Positions 8,271 to 16,906 are shown, counted from the stretch's first letter. The stretch: 64,000 bases of DNA from Halomarina salina (GCF_023074835.1 NZ_JALLGW010000002.1:496001-560000); one strand, 5' to 3'. Notes: generated by a model not told the origin, from the letters alone. A program made the numbers and translations.

Positions 8271-9737
8271 TCAGTAGGTCCTGGCGAAGTACGCCGTCGT
8301 CTCGCTGGGCTCCCCACAGACGCCGCAGGTGTCGTGGATGGGGGTCTCGTGTTCCTCGTCGTCCTCCATGGGGATGGCGACGATCTCCGCTGCTATCTGG
8401 TCCTTGATCTCCGTCTCGCACTCCTCCTTCCCGCACCACCCGGTCTTGACGTAGCCGCCGTGCTGGCCGATGGTCCCGAGGATCTCGGACCGGCCGTGGG
8501 CCTCGCGGACCTCCTCCTCCAGTCGCTCCTCGCTGGCGGCGTACAGTTTGGCGTGGACCGTGTCGAGCGCGTCCGTGACGGCGGTTTCGAGGTCGGCACG
8601 GTCGGCGACCTCGTTCTCGCCGTCGGGGCGGTGGACGAGCGTGACCTCCTCGTCGTCGACCTCGTTGGGGCCGACCTCGATGCGCAGGGGGACGCCCTTC
8701 AGCTCCCACTCGTTGAACTTGAAGCCGGGGTTGCGCTCGTCCCGGTCGTCGAGTTCGACGCTCAGCCCCGCCGCTTCGAGGTCCGCCGTCAGCTCTTCAC
8801 AGTAGTCGAGCACCGCATCGCGGGTGTCCTCCTGCCAGATGGGGACGACGACGACCTGCTCGGGGGCGAGCGAGGGAGGCAGGACGAGACCCTGGTCGTC
8901 GGAGTGGCTCATGATGAGCGCCCCGAGCGCGCGCCACGACAGCCCCCACGAGGTGGTGTGGGCAAGCTGGTCCTCCTCGTCCTCGTCGGCGTAGGTGACG
9001 TCGTACGCCTCCGCGAACGAGGTGCCGAGGTAGTGGGAGGTGCCGCCCTGCACGGACTTCCCGTCGGGCATCAGCGCCTCGACGCTGGTGGTGGTGTCCG
9101 CGCCGGGGAACTTGTCGTGGGCGGGCTTCCGCCCGCGCAGGACGGAGAGCGCCAGCACCTCCTCGTAGAGGCGTTCGTACTGGTCGAGGCGGGTCATCGT
9201 CTCGTCCCAGGCACCCTCCTCGTCGCGGTGGGCGGTGTGGCCCTCCTGCCAGAGGAACTCCTTCGTGCGGAAGAACGGCTTCGTGTCCGTCGCCTCCCAC
9301 CGAATCACCGAACACCACTGGTTCAGGCGCATGGGCAGGTCGCGGTGGCTCCGGACCCACTGGCTCATGAACGGCGTGATGATGGACTCGCTGGTGGGAC
9401 GGACCGCCAGTCGCTCTTCGAGTTCCTCGTGGCCGCCGTGGGTCACCCACGCCACCTCGGGGTCGAACCCCTCGACGATGTCCTTCTCGGCTTCGAGGTA
9501 GCTCTCGGGGATGAGCATGGGGAAGTAGGCGTTCTGGACGCCCGTCTCCTTGAACCAGCCGTCGAGGTGGTTCTGGAGGCCCTCCCAGAGGGCGTAGCCG
9601 CGGGGTCGGGTCACGATGAACCCGCCCATCGGGGCGTAGTCCGCGAGGCCTGCTTTCTGTACCACTTCGGCGTACCACTCGCCGGTGCTGTGCTCCTTCG
9701 ACTCGGTGATGCCGAGTTCCTGTGTCTCGTCGCTCAT
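8271..9737 (-). CDS. proS: Prolyl-tRNA synthetase (archaeal/eukaryotic type)
   Basis: Charges tRNA-Pro with proline in the cytoplasm. Class II motifs are clear: motif 1 region FPMLIPESYL, motif 2 with RWEATDTKPFFRTKEFLWQEGHTAH, and motif 3 TTSWGLSWRALGALIMSH. The anticodon-binding domain follows (QVVVVPIWQ to about residue 400). The C-terminal domain typical of archaeal-type ProRS has cysteines CGKEEC and CGVCG, likely a zinc site, and ends in YFARTY with the C-terminal tyrosine seen in this type. There is no bacterial-type editing insertion. Length of 488 residues is normal. The start MSDETQELGITESKEHS is preceded by an AT-rich box at leaderless distance. Divergent from the glycosyltransferase gene. 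Confidence 0.98.
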   Translation of the reverse strand: MSDETQELGITESKEHSTGEWYAEVVQKAGLADYAPMGGFIVTRPRGYALWEGLQNHLDGWFKETGVQNAYFPMLIPESYLEAEKDIVEGFDPEVAWVTHGGHEELEERLAVRPTSESIITPFMSQWVRSHRDLPMRLNQWCSVIRWEATDTKPFFRTKEFLWQEGHTAHRDEEGAWDETMTRLDQYERLYEEVLALSVLRGRKPAHDKFPGADTTTSVEALMPDGKSVQGGTSHYLGTSFAEAYDVTYADEDEEDQLAHTTSWGLSWRALGALIMSHSDDQGLVLPPSLAPEQVVVVPIWQEDTRDAVLDYCEELTADLEAAGLSVELDDRDERNPGFKFNEWELKGVPLRIEVGPNEVDDEEVTLVHRPDGENEVADRADLETAVTDALDTVHAKLYAASEERLEEEVREAHGRSEILGTIGQHGGYVKTGWCGKEECETEIKDQIAAEIVAIPMEDDEEHETPIHDTCGVCGEPSETTAYFARTY

Positions 9738-9759
9738 ACGTACTGGTGATTTGCGGGTC

Positions 9760-9769
9760 GCTTAAACGC
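9760..9769 (-). promoter_or_regulatory. proS promoter box (TATA/Box A)
   Basis: On the proS strand the box reads GCGTTTAAGC, centred about 27 bases before the proS ATG. In a GC-rich neighbourhood this is the only AT-rich stretch, and the spacing fits a leaderless archaeal promoter. Confidence 0.6.
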
Positions 9770-9802
9770 GGTGCGTTTCGTCGGGGGCGTGAGAAGGAGA
9801 GA

Positions 9803-9820
9803 GGTGGCTCAGGAGCCACC
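9803..9820. repeat. 18-bp palindrome in proS/glycosyltransferase intergenic DNA
   Basis: Perfect arms GGTGGCTC / GAGCCACC are separated by AG. The half-site GGTGGCTC recurs alone at about 9845. The palindrome lies upstream of the proS box, where an activator or repressor could bind. It could also be a remnant of a hairpin repeat. The rest of the 298-base intergenic region holds no convincing gene. Confidence 0.45.
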
Positions 9821-9972
9821 CGGCGGCGATTGGGTGAGCGTGGCGGTGGCTCGCATCGCGGCGAACCCGGTCCGACGCTCGGTCATACTCCAACGATAGC
9901 CGGACGACGTGATATAGTCGGCGAAGGTGTGAGTCGGTGTGGCGCGACGAGTCGACGCGTGATTCTGACGGC

Positions 9973-9999
9973 GTGTCCGTGCCTCGCAGCAACGGACAC
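9973..9999 (+). repeat. Stem-loop upstream of glycosyltransferase gene
   Basis: Arms GTGTCCGT / ACGGACAC (8 bp, perfect) enclose an 11-base loop, ending 36 bases before the ATG. If transcription starts further upstream (an AT-rich GTGATATAG sits near 9909-9917), this would form a hairpin in the leader. No Shine-Dalgarno-like sequence is obvious at the start codon. Confidence 0.35.
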
Positions 10000-10035
10000 C
10001 CGGGGATTCATGTCGCGAGGCGACCCAGCGCGGGT

Positions 10036-11247
10036 ATGAATATCGCCATCGTCGTGACCCACACGCGCGACTGGCGCTCGCTGGCCCCCGCCCGCGAGAT
10101 GGAGTTGACGCGTCGCCTCGCCGAACGTCAGTCGGCGGCCGGCCACGAGGTGACGGTGTTCTGCACGCAGTTCTGGGACGGCTATGCCTCGACGCTCCGG
10201 CGCGACGGCGTCACCTATCGAGCGGTGACCGTCGCGCCGGCGAAGGCGGCGTTCACGGCGCGCCTCCCGGTCCTCGTCGCCGCGGCGCGGCCCGACGTGG
10301 TCCACGCCGCGCCGACGCCGGCGAGCGCGGTGGTCGCCGCCAAGCAGGGCGCACGACTCGCCGGAGCGCCGCTCGTCGTCGGCTGGGAGGGCCACGAGGT
10401 GCCGTCCGGCCGTCTCGAAGGGCGCGCGGCCAGAGCACCCGACGGCGTGGCCGTCCCGTCGAGCCTGGTCGGCACTCGCGCCCGGAAGGCCGGAACGCCG
10501 GAGCGCCGAGTGCGGACGATTCCGCAGGCCATCGACTTCGAGCGCGTCGAGCGCGTCGACCCGGTCGGCTCGTACGACGTGGTGGCCGCGACGCCGCTCG
10601 ACGAGTACGCGAACCTCGACGCCCTCCTGCTCTCGCTGGCGGAACTCAGACGGCGCGACTGGTCGGCGCTCCTCGTCGACACCGCGACAGAGGGCACCCA
10701 GAACAGGAGTACGCCGACCCCCACTCAGGGGCGGTCGCCGGACGACGACGCCGTTCCGGACACGAACGAGGCGAGGAGCGACGGCGGGACGGAGAGTACG
10801 GCCGAAGCGGACGGCCAATCGGCCACGGACGACGACGCCGAGCCGTCGCCGCGGGCGGCCGTCGACCGACAGCTCTCGGACCTCCGCATCGCCGACCGGG
10901 TGACCGTCGCCGACGGGATGGACCGCGACGAGCGACTCGCGCACTACCGCGGTGCACACGTCTTCGTCCAGACGCGCGCCCGGGAGTGGTTCGCGCGGGA
11001 GTTGCTGTGGGCACTCGCCTGTGGCTGCGTCGGCGTCGTGGAGTACCAGGCCGCCTCCAGCGCCCACGAACTGCTGGTCGACCACGACCGGGGGTTCCGC
11101 GTCACGACGCCCGAGGAGATAGAGGACGCCATCAGGGAGGCGGGCGAGATGGAGCGCCGGACCGTCGACCCGAAACTGCGACGCTACGACTGGGAGCGAA
11201 TCGTCGAGGAGTACGTCGAGTTCTACCGGGAGTCGGGCGAGGAGTAG
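10036..11247 (+). CDS. GT-B glycosyltransferase with acidic insertion
   Basis: A probable glycosyltransferase of the GT4-like fold. The N-terminal domain starts MNIAIVVTHTRDWRS and contains RLAERQSAAGHEVTVF, RPDVVHAAPTPAS and GWEGHEVP. The C-terminal nucleotide-sugar half has YRGAHVFVQTRAREWFARELLWALACGCVGVVEY, the usual E-x7-E-type region, and ends in the helix DWERIVEEYVEFY. Between the halves lies an Asp/Glu/Thr/Ser-rich low-complexity insertion (about residues 215-277), unusual for the family and probably a disordered surface loop. An in-frame upstream extension of 33 codons is rejected because homologous sequence starts at this ATG. The gene stands alone, so acceptor and sugar are unknown. 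Confidence 0.8.
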   Translation: MNIAIVVTHTRDWRSLAPAREMELTRRLAERQSAAGHEVTVFCTQFWDGYASTLRRDGVTYRAVTVAPAKAAFTARLPVLVAAARPDVVHAAPTPASAVVAAKQGARLAGAPLVVGWEGHEVPSGRLEGRAARAPDGVAVPSSLVGTRARKAGTPERRVRTIPQAIDFERVERVDPVGSYDVVAATPLDEYANLDALLLSLAELRRRDWSALLVDTATEGTQNRSTPTPTQGRSPDDDAVPDTNEARSDGGTESTAEADGQSATDDDAEPSPRAAVDRQLSDLRIADRVTVADGMDRDERLAHYRGAHVFVQTRAREWFARELLWALACGCVGVVEYQAASSAHELLVDHDRGFRVTTPEEIEDAIREAGEMERRTVDPKLRRYDWERIVEEYVEFYRESGEE

Positions 11248-11331
11248 CGCTCCTGCGTCGACCGTGGAGCTACACGCGCGAGAGGAGTTGGCGTCGGTCC
11301 CTGCCATCGAGTCCCCGTCGTTCGTCCGTCG

Positions 11332-12006
11332 TCAGGCCGAAGCGTCCTCGTCGGAGTCCTCGAACCCGAGCGCACGACGGTTCAGCGTCGCCTGCGCCCG
11401 CCTGAGGAGCTCCGAGGCGGCCTGGTGGGAGATGTCGGCCTCGGCGGCGAGTTCCTCCAGACCGATGCGTCGCGGGACGTCGAAGTAACCCTGGCGGGTC
11501 GCCATCTCCAGCAGGTGGCGCTGTTTCTCCGTCAGGCCGAACGTCCGGTGGTCGTCGTCGGGGCCGCCCGGTTGCTCGTAGATGCGGCTGACCTCGTACC
11601 GCAGGTCGTGTTCCTCGCAGAAGTCGCGGAACTCGTCGAGGGAGTCCCGGCCGGGGAACGCGACCCGGAACTGCCACCCCTCGCTGCTCGCCGACAGATG
11701 CTCGATGATGCTCGCCTCCTCGACCAGCGCCGGGTAGACGCTCATGGAGGTGCTCTCCGCGGAGAGGACGATCTGGTAGAGTCGGCGCTGACCGGTCTCC
11801 GCCGCACAGTCGAACTCCGTGACCGACGGGTCGCCGTCGAGGGCGTCCTCGAACGCGTCGACGTCCGCACCCTCCGCCCAGACGACGACGTGTTGTCCAC
11901 CGTCGTCGAGTCGGTGTGACTGTTCCCAGACGAGACGCGTCTCGGGGGCAGAGCGGAGCGCCTCCCGGAGAATCGGATGGTCGAGGGTGAATTCGACGAG
12001 TATCAT
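11332..12006 (-). CDS. Bat-type HTH-10 transcriptional regulator
   Basis: A haloarchaeal DNA-binding regulator of the bacterio-opsin-activator HTH-10 family. The N-terminal 160 residues are a sensor-like domain (MILVEFTLDHPILREAL, then GWQFRVAFPGRDSLDEFRDFCEEHDL). The C-terminal part has the family pattern LTEKQRHLLEMA, GYFDVPRRI, then the helix-turn-helix LAAEADISHQAASELLRRA (about residues 165-215). The chosen start is the ATG at 12006; ten extra upstream codons are also open but do not resemble the family. An AT-rich box CCTTTTAAC (plus-strand 12047-12055) lies upstream. It is next to the ABC pair on the same strand with a 156-base gap, so it may control either neighbour. Confidence 0.85.
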   Translation of the reverse strand: MILVEFTLDHPILREALRSAPETRLVWEQSHRLDDGGQHVVVWAEGADVDAFEDALDGDPSVTEFDCAAETGQRRLYQIVLSAESTSMSVYPALVEEASIIEHLSASSEGWQFRVAFPGRDSLDEFRDFCEEHDLRYEVSRIYEQPGGPDDDHRTFGLTEKQRHLLEMATRQGYFDVPRRIGLEELAAEADISHQAASELLRRAQATLNRRALGFEDSDEDASA

Positions 12007-12162
12007 CGTGGCGGATTGAGTCGTAAACGTATGCACGACGACCTCCCTTTTAACTGCTGGCCAATCCAGCGAGTGACAGCGTGCCTCGCGGGAACTATCG
12101 GTAGACAGTCACGAGGACGGTCGACGGCACCCGACGGCGTGTCGAACCGCGGACGGACCCCG

Positions 12163-13404
12163 TCACTCGTAGCGAAGTGCGTCGATGGGGTCGGTCCGGG
12201 CCGCGTTCCAGGCGGGGTAGAGGCCCGCCCCGACGCCGACGAGGAGACCGACCGCGACGGCGACGACGCCCCACTCCCACGGGACGACGAACGGCAGGTC
12301 GACGTACACCGTCCCCGCGTACCCGGCGAGGAGACCGACGACGGTGCCGACGAGCGCGCCCACCAGACCGAGGACGACGGCCTCGGTGAGGAACAGGCCG
12401 AGGACGTCCCGGTCGCGCGCGCCGACGGCCTTCATGATGCCGATTTCGCGGGTGCGCTCGGTGACGCTGACGAGCATGATGTTGGCGATGCCGATGGCCC
12501 CGACGACGAGCGAGATGACCGCGACGCCCGTGACGAACGCTGTGAGCGTGTCGAGGATCTCTCGGACCTGGTCGAGCAACTGCTCGTTGGTCTGGGCGAC
12601 GAACTCGACGTTCGGCGGGACGAGCGTGGCGGCGTCCGACTCGTCGGTCAGGTACGCGAGCGTTCTGGCTTGGACCTCCTCGACGTCCTCGGGTCCGTCG
12701 GCGATGACGAACACCGCCGGGTAGACGCGTTCGGGGTCGCCGGTGGCGGGACTGGTGATGACGCGCTGGTAGAACGGGTCGGTCGGGACGTAGACGCGCG
12801 GCCCCTGGCTGAACCCCTCGAACGGGTCCTGCGCGGTGGACGTGTCGAGCACCCCGGCCACCCGCACGTCGACCTCGGTGCCGTCGGCCAGCGTCAGCGT
12901 CACCGCGTCGCCCGCCGAGAGGTCCTCCTCGAACAGGCTGGCGGCGGCCGGGTTGAGGACGACCTCGTTCGTCCCCTGTCTGAAGGTCCGGCCCTCCCGG
13001 AAGTCCTCGGCCGTGAAGTACTCGCGGCCGTAGGCGGTCGCCTGCTGGAGGGCGACGGTGTCGTCGCCGTCGCGCACCGCCGCCAGCGGCACCGACCCGC
13101 GCGGAACGACCTCGCGGACCCCGTCGAGGCTGCCCAGTTCGCGCACGTCGTGGCTCGTGAACACCGGTTGTGCGCCCGCGCCTGGCGGCCCTTCGGCGTC
13201 GGCCGGGCCGGACCAGACGTTGACGTTCGCCGCTCCCTCGCCGCCGATGTCGCCGAGCAATCCGACCTGGAGGCTACCGCCGAGCGTGACGAAGGTGATG
13301 ACCGCGGCGACGCCGATGACGACGCCGAGCACCGTCAGTCCCGACCGGAGTTTGTGCGCTCTGATGGCACTCATGCTCATCGAGAACGACTCGCCGAGTT
13401 GCAT
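12163..13404 (-). CDS. MacB/FtsX-like ABC transporter permease
   Basis: Membrane subunit of a type VII (MacB-like) ABC system. The first transmembrane helix (HKLRSGLTVLGVVIGVAAVITFV, roughly residues 16-40) is followed by a large external domain of about 240 residues and three C-terminal helices in the FtsX domain (TAFVTGVAVISLVVGAIGIANIM near 290, AVVLGLVGALVGTVVGLLAGY and WGVVAVAVGLLVGVGAGLYPAWNAARTDPIDALRYE at the end). The GIMKAVGARDRDVLGLFLTEA stretch is the standard coupling segment. Its ATG overlaps the TGA of the ATPase gene by one base, showing co-expression. These systems move lipoproteins, peptides or small molecules, or transmit force; which applies here is unknown. Confidence 0.92.
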   Translation of the reverse strand: MQLGESFSMSMSAIRAHKLRSGLTVLGVVIGVAAVITFVTLGGSLQVGLLGDIGGEGAANVNVWSGPADAEGPPGAGAQPVFTSHDVRELGSLDGVREVVPRGSVPLAAVRDGDDTVALQQATAYGREYFTAEDFREGRTFRQGTNEVVLNPAAASLFEEDLSAGDAVTLTLADGTEVDVRVAGVLDTSTAQDPFEGFSQGPRVYVPTDPFYQRVITSPATGDPERVYPAVFVIADGPEDVEEVQARTLAYLTDESDAATLVPPNVEFVAQTNEQLLDQVREILDTLTAFVTGVAVISLVVGAIGIANIMLVSVTERTREIGIMKAVGARDRDVLGLFLTEAVVLGLVGALVGTVVGLLAGYAGTVYVDLPFVVPWEWGVVAVAVGLLVGVGAGLYPAWNAARTDPIDALRYE

Positions 13405-14117
13405 CAGGACCGCACCAGCGTCTCGACGTACTCGACCCGGCCGTCGAGCACGTGCACGATGCGGTCGGCGTGTTCGGCCACCGCGCGTTCGTGGGTGACC
13501 AGGAGGACGGTGTTGCCCTCCGCGTGGAGGTCGTCGAACAGCGCCATCACGTCGGCGCTGGTCGCGGAGTCGAGGTTCCCGGTCGGTTCGTCCGCGAGGA
13601 GGAGTTCGGGGTCGTTCGCCAGTGCGCGGGCGATGGCGACCCGCTGGCGCTGCCCGCCCGAGAGTTCGCTGGGTCGGTGGTCCAGTCGGTCGCCGAGGCC
13701 GACGCGCCGGAGGAGGTGGCGGGCGCGCGCCTCCCGGTCGTCGCGGGAGACGCCCGCGAACACCATGGGGAGGGCGACGTTGTCGAGCGCGCTCATCCGG
13801 GGCATGAGGTTGAACGTCTGGAAGACGAACCCGACCGCCTCGCCACGCAGGTCGGTGCGTTCGTCCTCCGAGAGCGTACTCACGTCGGTCCCGGCGACGA
13901 CGACGTCGCCCTCGGTCGGGGTGTCGAGCAGTCCGACGACGTTCATGAGGGTGCTCTTCCCGGACCCGCTCGGTCCCATCACGGCGGTGTAGGAGCCACG
14001 GAGGAGGTCGAGCGAGACGTCGTCGAGCGCGAGGATGGGTTCGTTCAGGTCGTACCGCTTCCGAACGTTGCGGAGCGAGACGGCCGACTCGACGGATGTG
14101 TTGGAGACGGCAGCCAT
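13404..14117 (-). CDS. ABC transporter ATP-binding protein (MacB/LolD family)
   Basis: ATPase partner of the permease that follows it. Walker A GPSGSGKST is at residues 48-56, the Q-loop is in FVFQTFNLMPRMSALDNVALP (a LolD/MacB-type sequence), the signature LSGGQRQRVAIARAL is near 146-160, Walker B is LLLADEPTGNLDS, and the switch histidine is in LLVTHERAVAEHADRIV. Length of 237 residues is standard. The stop codon is shared with the permease start (TGATG). The 14118-14156 gap to the next small gene on the same strand is short, so all three could be one transcript. Confidence 0.95.
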   Translation of the reverse strand: MAAVSNTSVESAVSLRNVRKRYDLNEPILALDDVSLDLLRGSYTAVMGPSGSGKSTLMNVVGLLDTPTEGDVVVAGTDVSTLSEDERTDLRGEAVGFVFQTFNLMPRMSALDNVALPMVFAGVSRDDREARARHLLRRVGLGDRLDHRPSELSGGQRQRVAIARALANDPELLLADEPTGNLDSATSADVMALFDDLHAEGNTVLLVTHERAVAEHADRIVHVLDGRVEYVETLVRS

Positions 14118-14156
14118 ACCGCTAGCAGGCGAGCAGCCCGCATAACGGTTCGCTCA

Positions 14157-14348
14157 CTACCGATAGTCTGAGATGTCAACGACGAGTGCGGACGAGATCC
14201 AGCCGTCGCGGTTTCCCTCCTCGACGAGGAGCGTCCGCCCCGGCGCGGTCGAACACGCGGTCGTCCGAACGTCGTTGTCCGGGGCGGACGCCCCCGCGGT
14301 CGAACTCGCGTCGGCCGAGTCGTCACGGTCGGACTGGGGGCGGGTCAC
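14157..14348 (-). CDS. Small acidic protein, GTG start
   Basis: A 63-residue protein. The first half is polar and disordered-looking; the second half (RTLLVEEGNRDGWISSALVVDISDYR) has alternating hydrophobic residues typical of a small folded unit in short haloarchaeal proteins. The GTG start lies about 24 bases after a clear AT-rich box, which supports a leaderless transcript beginning at or near this codon. It is on the same strand as the ABC pair and immediately upstream of it. No function can be given; I have not matched it to a named family. Confidence 0.6.
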   Translation of the reverse strand: MTRPQSDRDDSADASSTAGASAPDNDVRTTACSTAPGRTLLVEEGNRDGWISSALVVDISDYR

Positions 14349-14354
14349 AGACGG

Positions 14355-14377
14355 GTTTAGGATGGCCTAAACTTAAA
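14355..14377 (-). promoter_or_regulatory. Promoter box overlapped by GTTTAGG/CCTAAAC inverted repeat
   Basis: The sense-strand box TTTAAGTTTA (14368-14377) is centred about 24 bases before the GTG of the small gene. A perfect 7-bp inverted repeat GTTTAGG - ATGG - CCTAAAC (14355-14372) overlaps its downstream edge and extends to within six bases of the start codon. This is the layout of a repressor site. The half-site resembles TTAGG-type sites of DtxR-family metal regulators, but the spacing differs, so the identity is open. Confidence 0.5.
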
Positions 14378-14446
14378 CTGTACGACTCCGCCATCCGTCG
14401 GTCGGTCGACACGTCTGAACGGGCACGCTTCCGTGAGCCACGTCCG

Positions 14447-16906
14447 TCACGGCCCCTCATCGTTCCCGGCGTCGTCCATCGCCCCGTCCAGCGCGTGGGC
14501 GGTCCGGACCGCGACGACGTTCTCGGGTACGTCGTGGACGCGAATCACGTCCGCGCCACGGTCGGCGGCGAGCGCCGAGGCCGCGACGGTCCCGGCCGGT
14601 GCGTCGCCCCCCTCCTCGCCGACGAGCGAGAACATCGACTTGTGGGAGTGGCCGACGAGCACCGGACAGCCCAGCGCGTGGAACTCGTCGAGTCGGTCCA
14701 GCAGTTCGAAGTTCTCGTGGCGGGACTTCCCGAAGCCGAGACCGGGGTCGACGATGATGCGCGACCGGTCGAGGCCCGCCTTCTCCGCGAGCAGGACGCG
14801 CTCTCGCACCTGCTCGACGACGTCCTCGACGACGTCGTCGTACTCGACGTCGGTGTCGGGGTCGACCGGCGCGTCGATGGAGTGCATCACGACGGTCGGT
14901 GGCCGGTACTCCGCGACCACCTCGCGCATCTCCGGGTCGTCGAGGCCCGTCACGTCGTTGATGATGTCCGCACCGGCGTCGAGGGCAGCGCGGGCGACCT
15001 CGGCCTTCCGCGTGTCGACGGAGACGAGCGCGTCGAGGTCGGCCACCGCCTCGACGAGCGGGACGACCCGCCGAATCTCCTCTTCGACCGGCACGGGCTC
15101 CGCGCCGGGTCGGGTCGACTCCCCACCGACGTCGAGGATGTCGACCCCCGCCTCGACCATCGCCTCCGCGCGCTCCCGTGCCTCGTCGAGCGCGTCGTAC
15201 TCGCCGCCGTCGTGGAACGAGTCCGGCGTGACGTTGATGATGCCCATCACCGCCGTCCCCGCCTCCCACGGGTACTCCGGGTCGTCCGTCCGGATACCGA
15301 GCGTCTCGCGGAGTCGCTCGCCGACCTGCTGGAGCCCGTAGGGCTGGTCGGCCAGTCGTTCCAGCAGTCGTCGGAACTGCGCGAGCGTCCCCATCAGGAC
15401 CACGTCGACGGGGTCGTACTCCTGTGCCGACAGCCCGGAGACCGCACACTCGCCGTCCAGCGACAGCATCTCCTGCTTGAGGTAGCGGGCCTGCCGCGGC
15501 CGGACGCGCGTCTTGACGACGCGGTGGACGCCCTCGCCTCGCATCCGCCGGACGCCGCCCTCGGTGACGTCGGCCGATTCGAGCGCCGCGCGGGCCTCGT
15601 CGAGGCCGGTGACGCGCTTCGGTATCTCCGGGCGCACCCATTCCTCGCGCGCTTCCGCGACGACGTACAGCGACCCGGTGAGGAGCACGGCGTCGCCTGA
15701 ACCGGCCGCACTCCGGGCGGCGGCCAGCGCGTCGGGGACGTTCCCGCCGACGTGTACCTCGCCCGACCGACCGCTGGCCTCGAACGCACGGGCCAGGACC
15801 GCGGGCGACTCCGCGCGCTCGTTGTCCGCGCGGCAGGTGTAGACGTGGTCGGCGCGGGGGAGCGCCGCGGCCATCCCGGCGTGGTCCTTGTCGCTCATCG
15901 CGCCGACCACGAGGTGGAGGTCGTCGTAGTCGAACTCCGCGAGCGTCGCGGCGACCGACTCGCAGCTACCTGGATTGTGCGCTCCGTCGAGGACCGTCAA
16001 CGGGTCGCGGTTCATCACTTCGAACCGGCCGGGCCAGTGCGCGCCCGCGAGGCCGCGCTCGACCGTCGCCTCGTCCAGCGGGACGTCGAGCGCCTCGGCG
16101 ACCTGCCTCGAGAGCGTTGCGGCGACGCCCGCGTTCGCGGCCTGGTGCGTGCCGAGCTGCGAGAGGCGCGTCTCGACCGACCAGTCCGGCCCGTCGAGCG
16201 CGACGCGTCCCGAGAGCCCGTCCCGGCCCTCGTAGCGGGCGCGGACGTCGGCGCTCGCGCCGCCCACGGTGACGACCGCCTCGACCTCGTCGCGGACTGC
16301 GGCCAGCGCGTCGCCCGTCGTCGACGTGACCAGCGGCGACGTACCAGCGACCTGCGCCTTGTCGCGGGCGATCTCGGCGACGGTGTCGCCCAGCAGTTCG
16401 GTGTGTTCGAGCGTGACGCTCGTGACGGCGCTCGCGAGCGGGTCCACCACGCTCGTGGCGTCGTAGCGCCCGCCGATGCCGACTTCGAGGACCGCCACGT
16501 CCACCTCGGCCCGCGCGAACGCCCACAGCGCGAGGACGGTCGTCGACTCGAAGAACGTCGGGCAGTCGCCCTCTGCGGCGGCGTCCAGCACGTGCTCCCG
16601 GACGGCGTCGGTGTACTCGCACACCGCCCGCTTCGTCACCTTCCGGCCGTTCACGCGGACGCGTTCGCGGAGGTCGGAGAGATGTGGAGAGGTGAACAGC
16701 CCCACGTCGAGCCCCGCCTCGCGCAGCGTGCGCTCGACCATCCGCGCGGTCGAGCCCTTCCCGTTCGACCCGGCTATCTGGACGCAGACGAGGTCGTCCT
16801 GTGGGTTCCCGAGAGAGTCGCAGAGCGCGCGCGTCGCGTCGAGGCCCTCACGCGACGGGTACCGGCGCAGGTCGAAGAGGAAGTTCGCGGCCTCGTGGTA
16901 CTCCAT
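14447..16906 (-). CDS. folCP: Dihydrofolate synthase / dihydropteroate synthase fusion
   Basis: One 819-residue protein covers two folate steps: FolP joins a pterin diphosphate to p-aminobenzoate, and FolC adds glutamate. The N-terminal FolC/Mur-ligase half (about 1-430) has the P-loop GSNGKGS (46-52), TSPHLSDLRERVRVNG, VGIGGRYDATS and LDGAHNPGS. The C-terminal half starts with the helical extension of long dihydropteroate synthases (RPRQARYLKQEMLSLDG, VLMGTLAQFRRL) and then has the FolP barrel motifs MGIINVTPDSFHDGG near 554, DVGGESTRPGA near 589, and VGHSHKSMF. Fusion of these two enzymes is known in halophilic archaea. The start is the ATG before EYHEAANFLFDLRRYP; longer open sequence upstream is antisense to other genes. 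Confidence 0.95.
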   Translation of the reverse strand: MEYHEAANFLFDLRRYPSREGLDATRALCDSLGNPQDDLVCVQIAGSNGKGSTARMVERTLREAGLDVGLFTSPHLSDLRERVRVNGRKVTKRAVCEYTDAVREHVLDAAAEGDCPTFFESTTVLALWAFARAEVDVAVLEVGIGGRYDATSVVDPLASAVTSVTLEHTELLGDTVAEIARDKAQVAGTSPLVTSTTGDALAAVRDEVEAVVTVGGASADVRARYEGRDGLSGRVALDGPDWSVETRLSQLGTHQAANAGVAATLSRQVAEALDVPLDEATVERGLAGAHWPGRFEVMNRDPLTVLDGAHNPGSCESVAATLAEFDYDDLHLVVGAMSDKDHAGMAAALPRADHVYTCRADNERAESPAVLARAFEASGRSGEVHVGGNVPDALAAARSAAGSGDAVLLTGSLYVVAEAREEWVRPEIPKRVTGLDEARAALESADVTEGGVRRMRGEGVHRVVKTRVRPRQARYLKQEMLSLDGECAVSGLSAQEYDPVDVVLMGTLAQFRRLLERLADQPYGLQQVGERLRETLGIRTDDPEYPWEAGTAVMGIINVTPDSFHDGGEYDALDEARERAEAMVEAGVDILDVGGESTRPGAEPVPVEEEIRRVVPLVEAVADLDALVSVDTRKAEVARAALDAGADIINDVTGLDDPEMREVVAEYRPPTVVMHSIDAPVDPDTDVEYDDVVEDVVEQVRERVLLAEKAGLDRSRIIVDPGLGFGKSRHENFELLDRLDEFHALGCPVLVGHSHKSMFSLVGEEGGDAPAGTVAASALAADRGADVIRVHDVPENVVAVRTAHALDGAMDDAGNDEGP

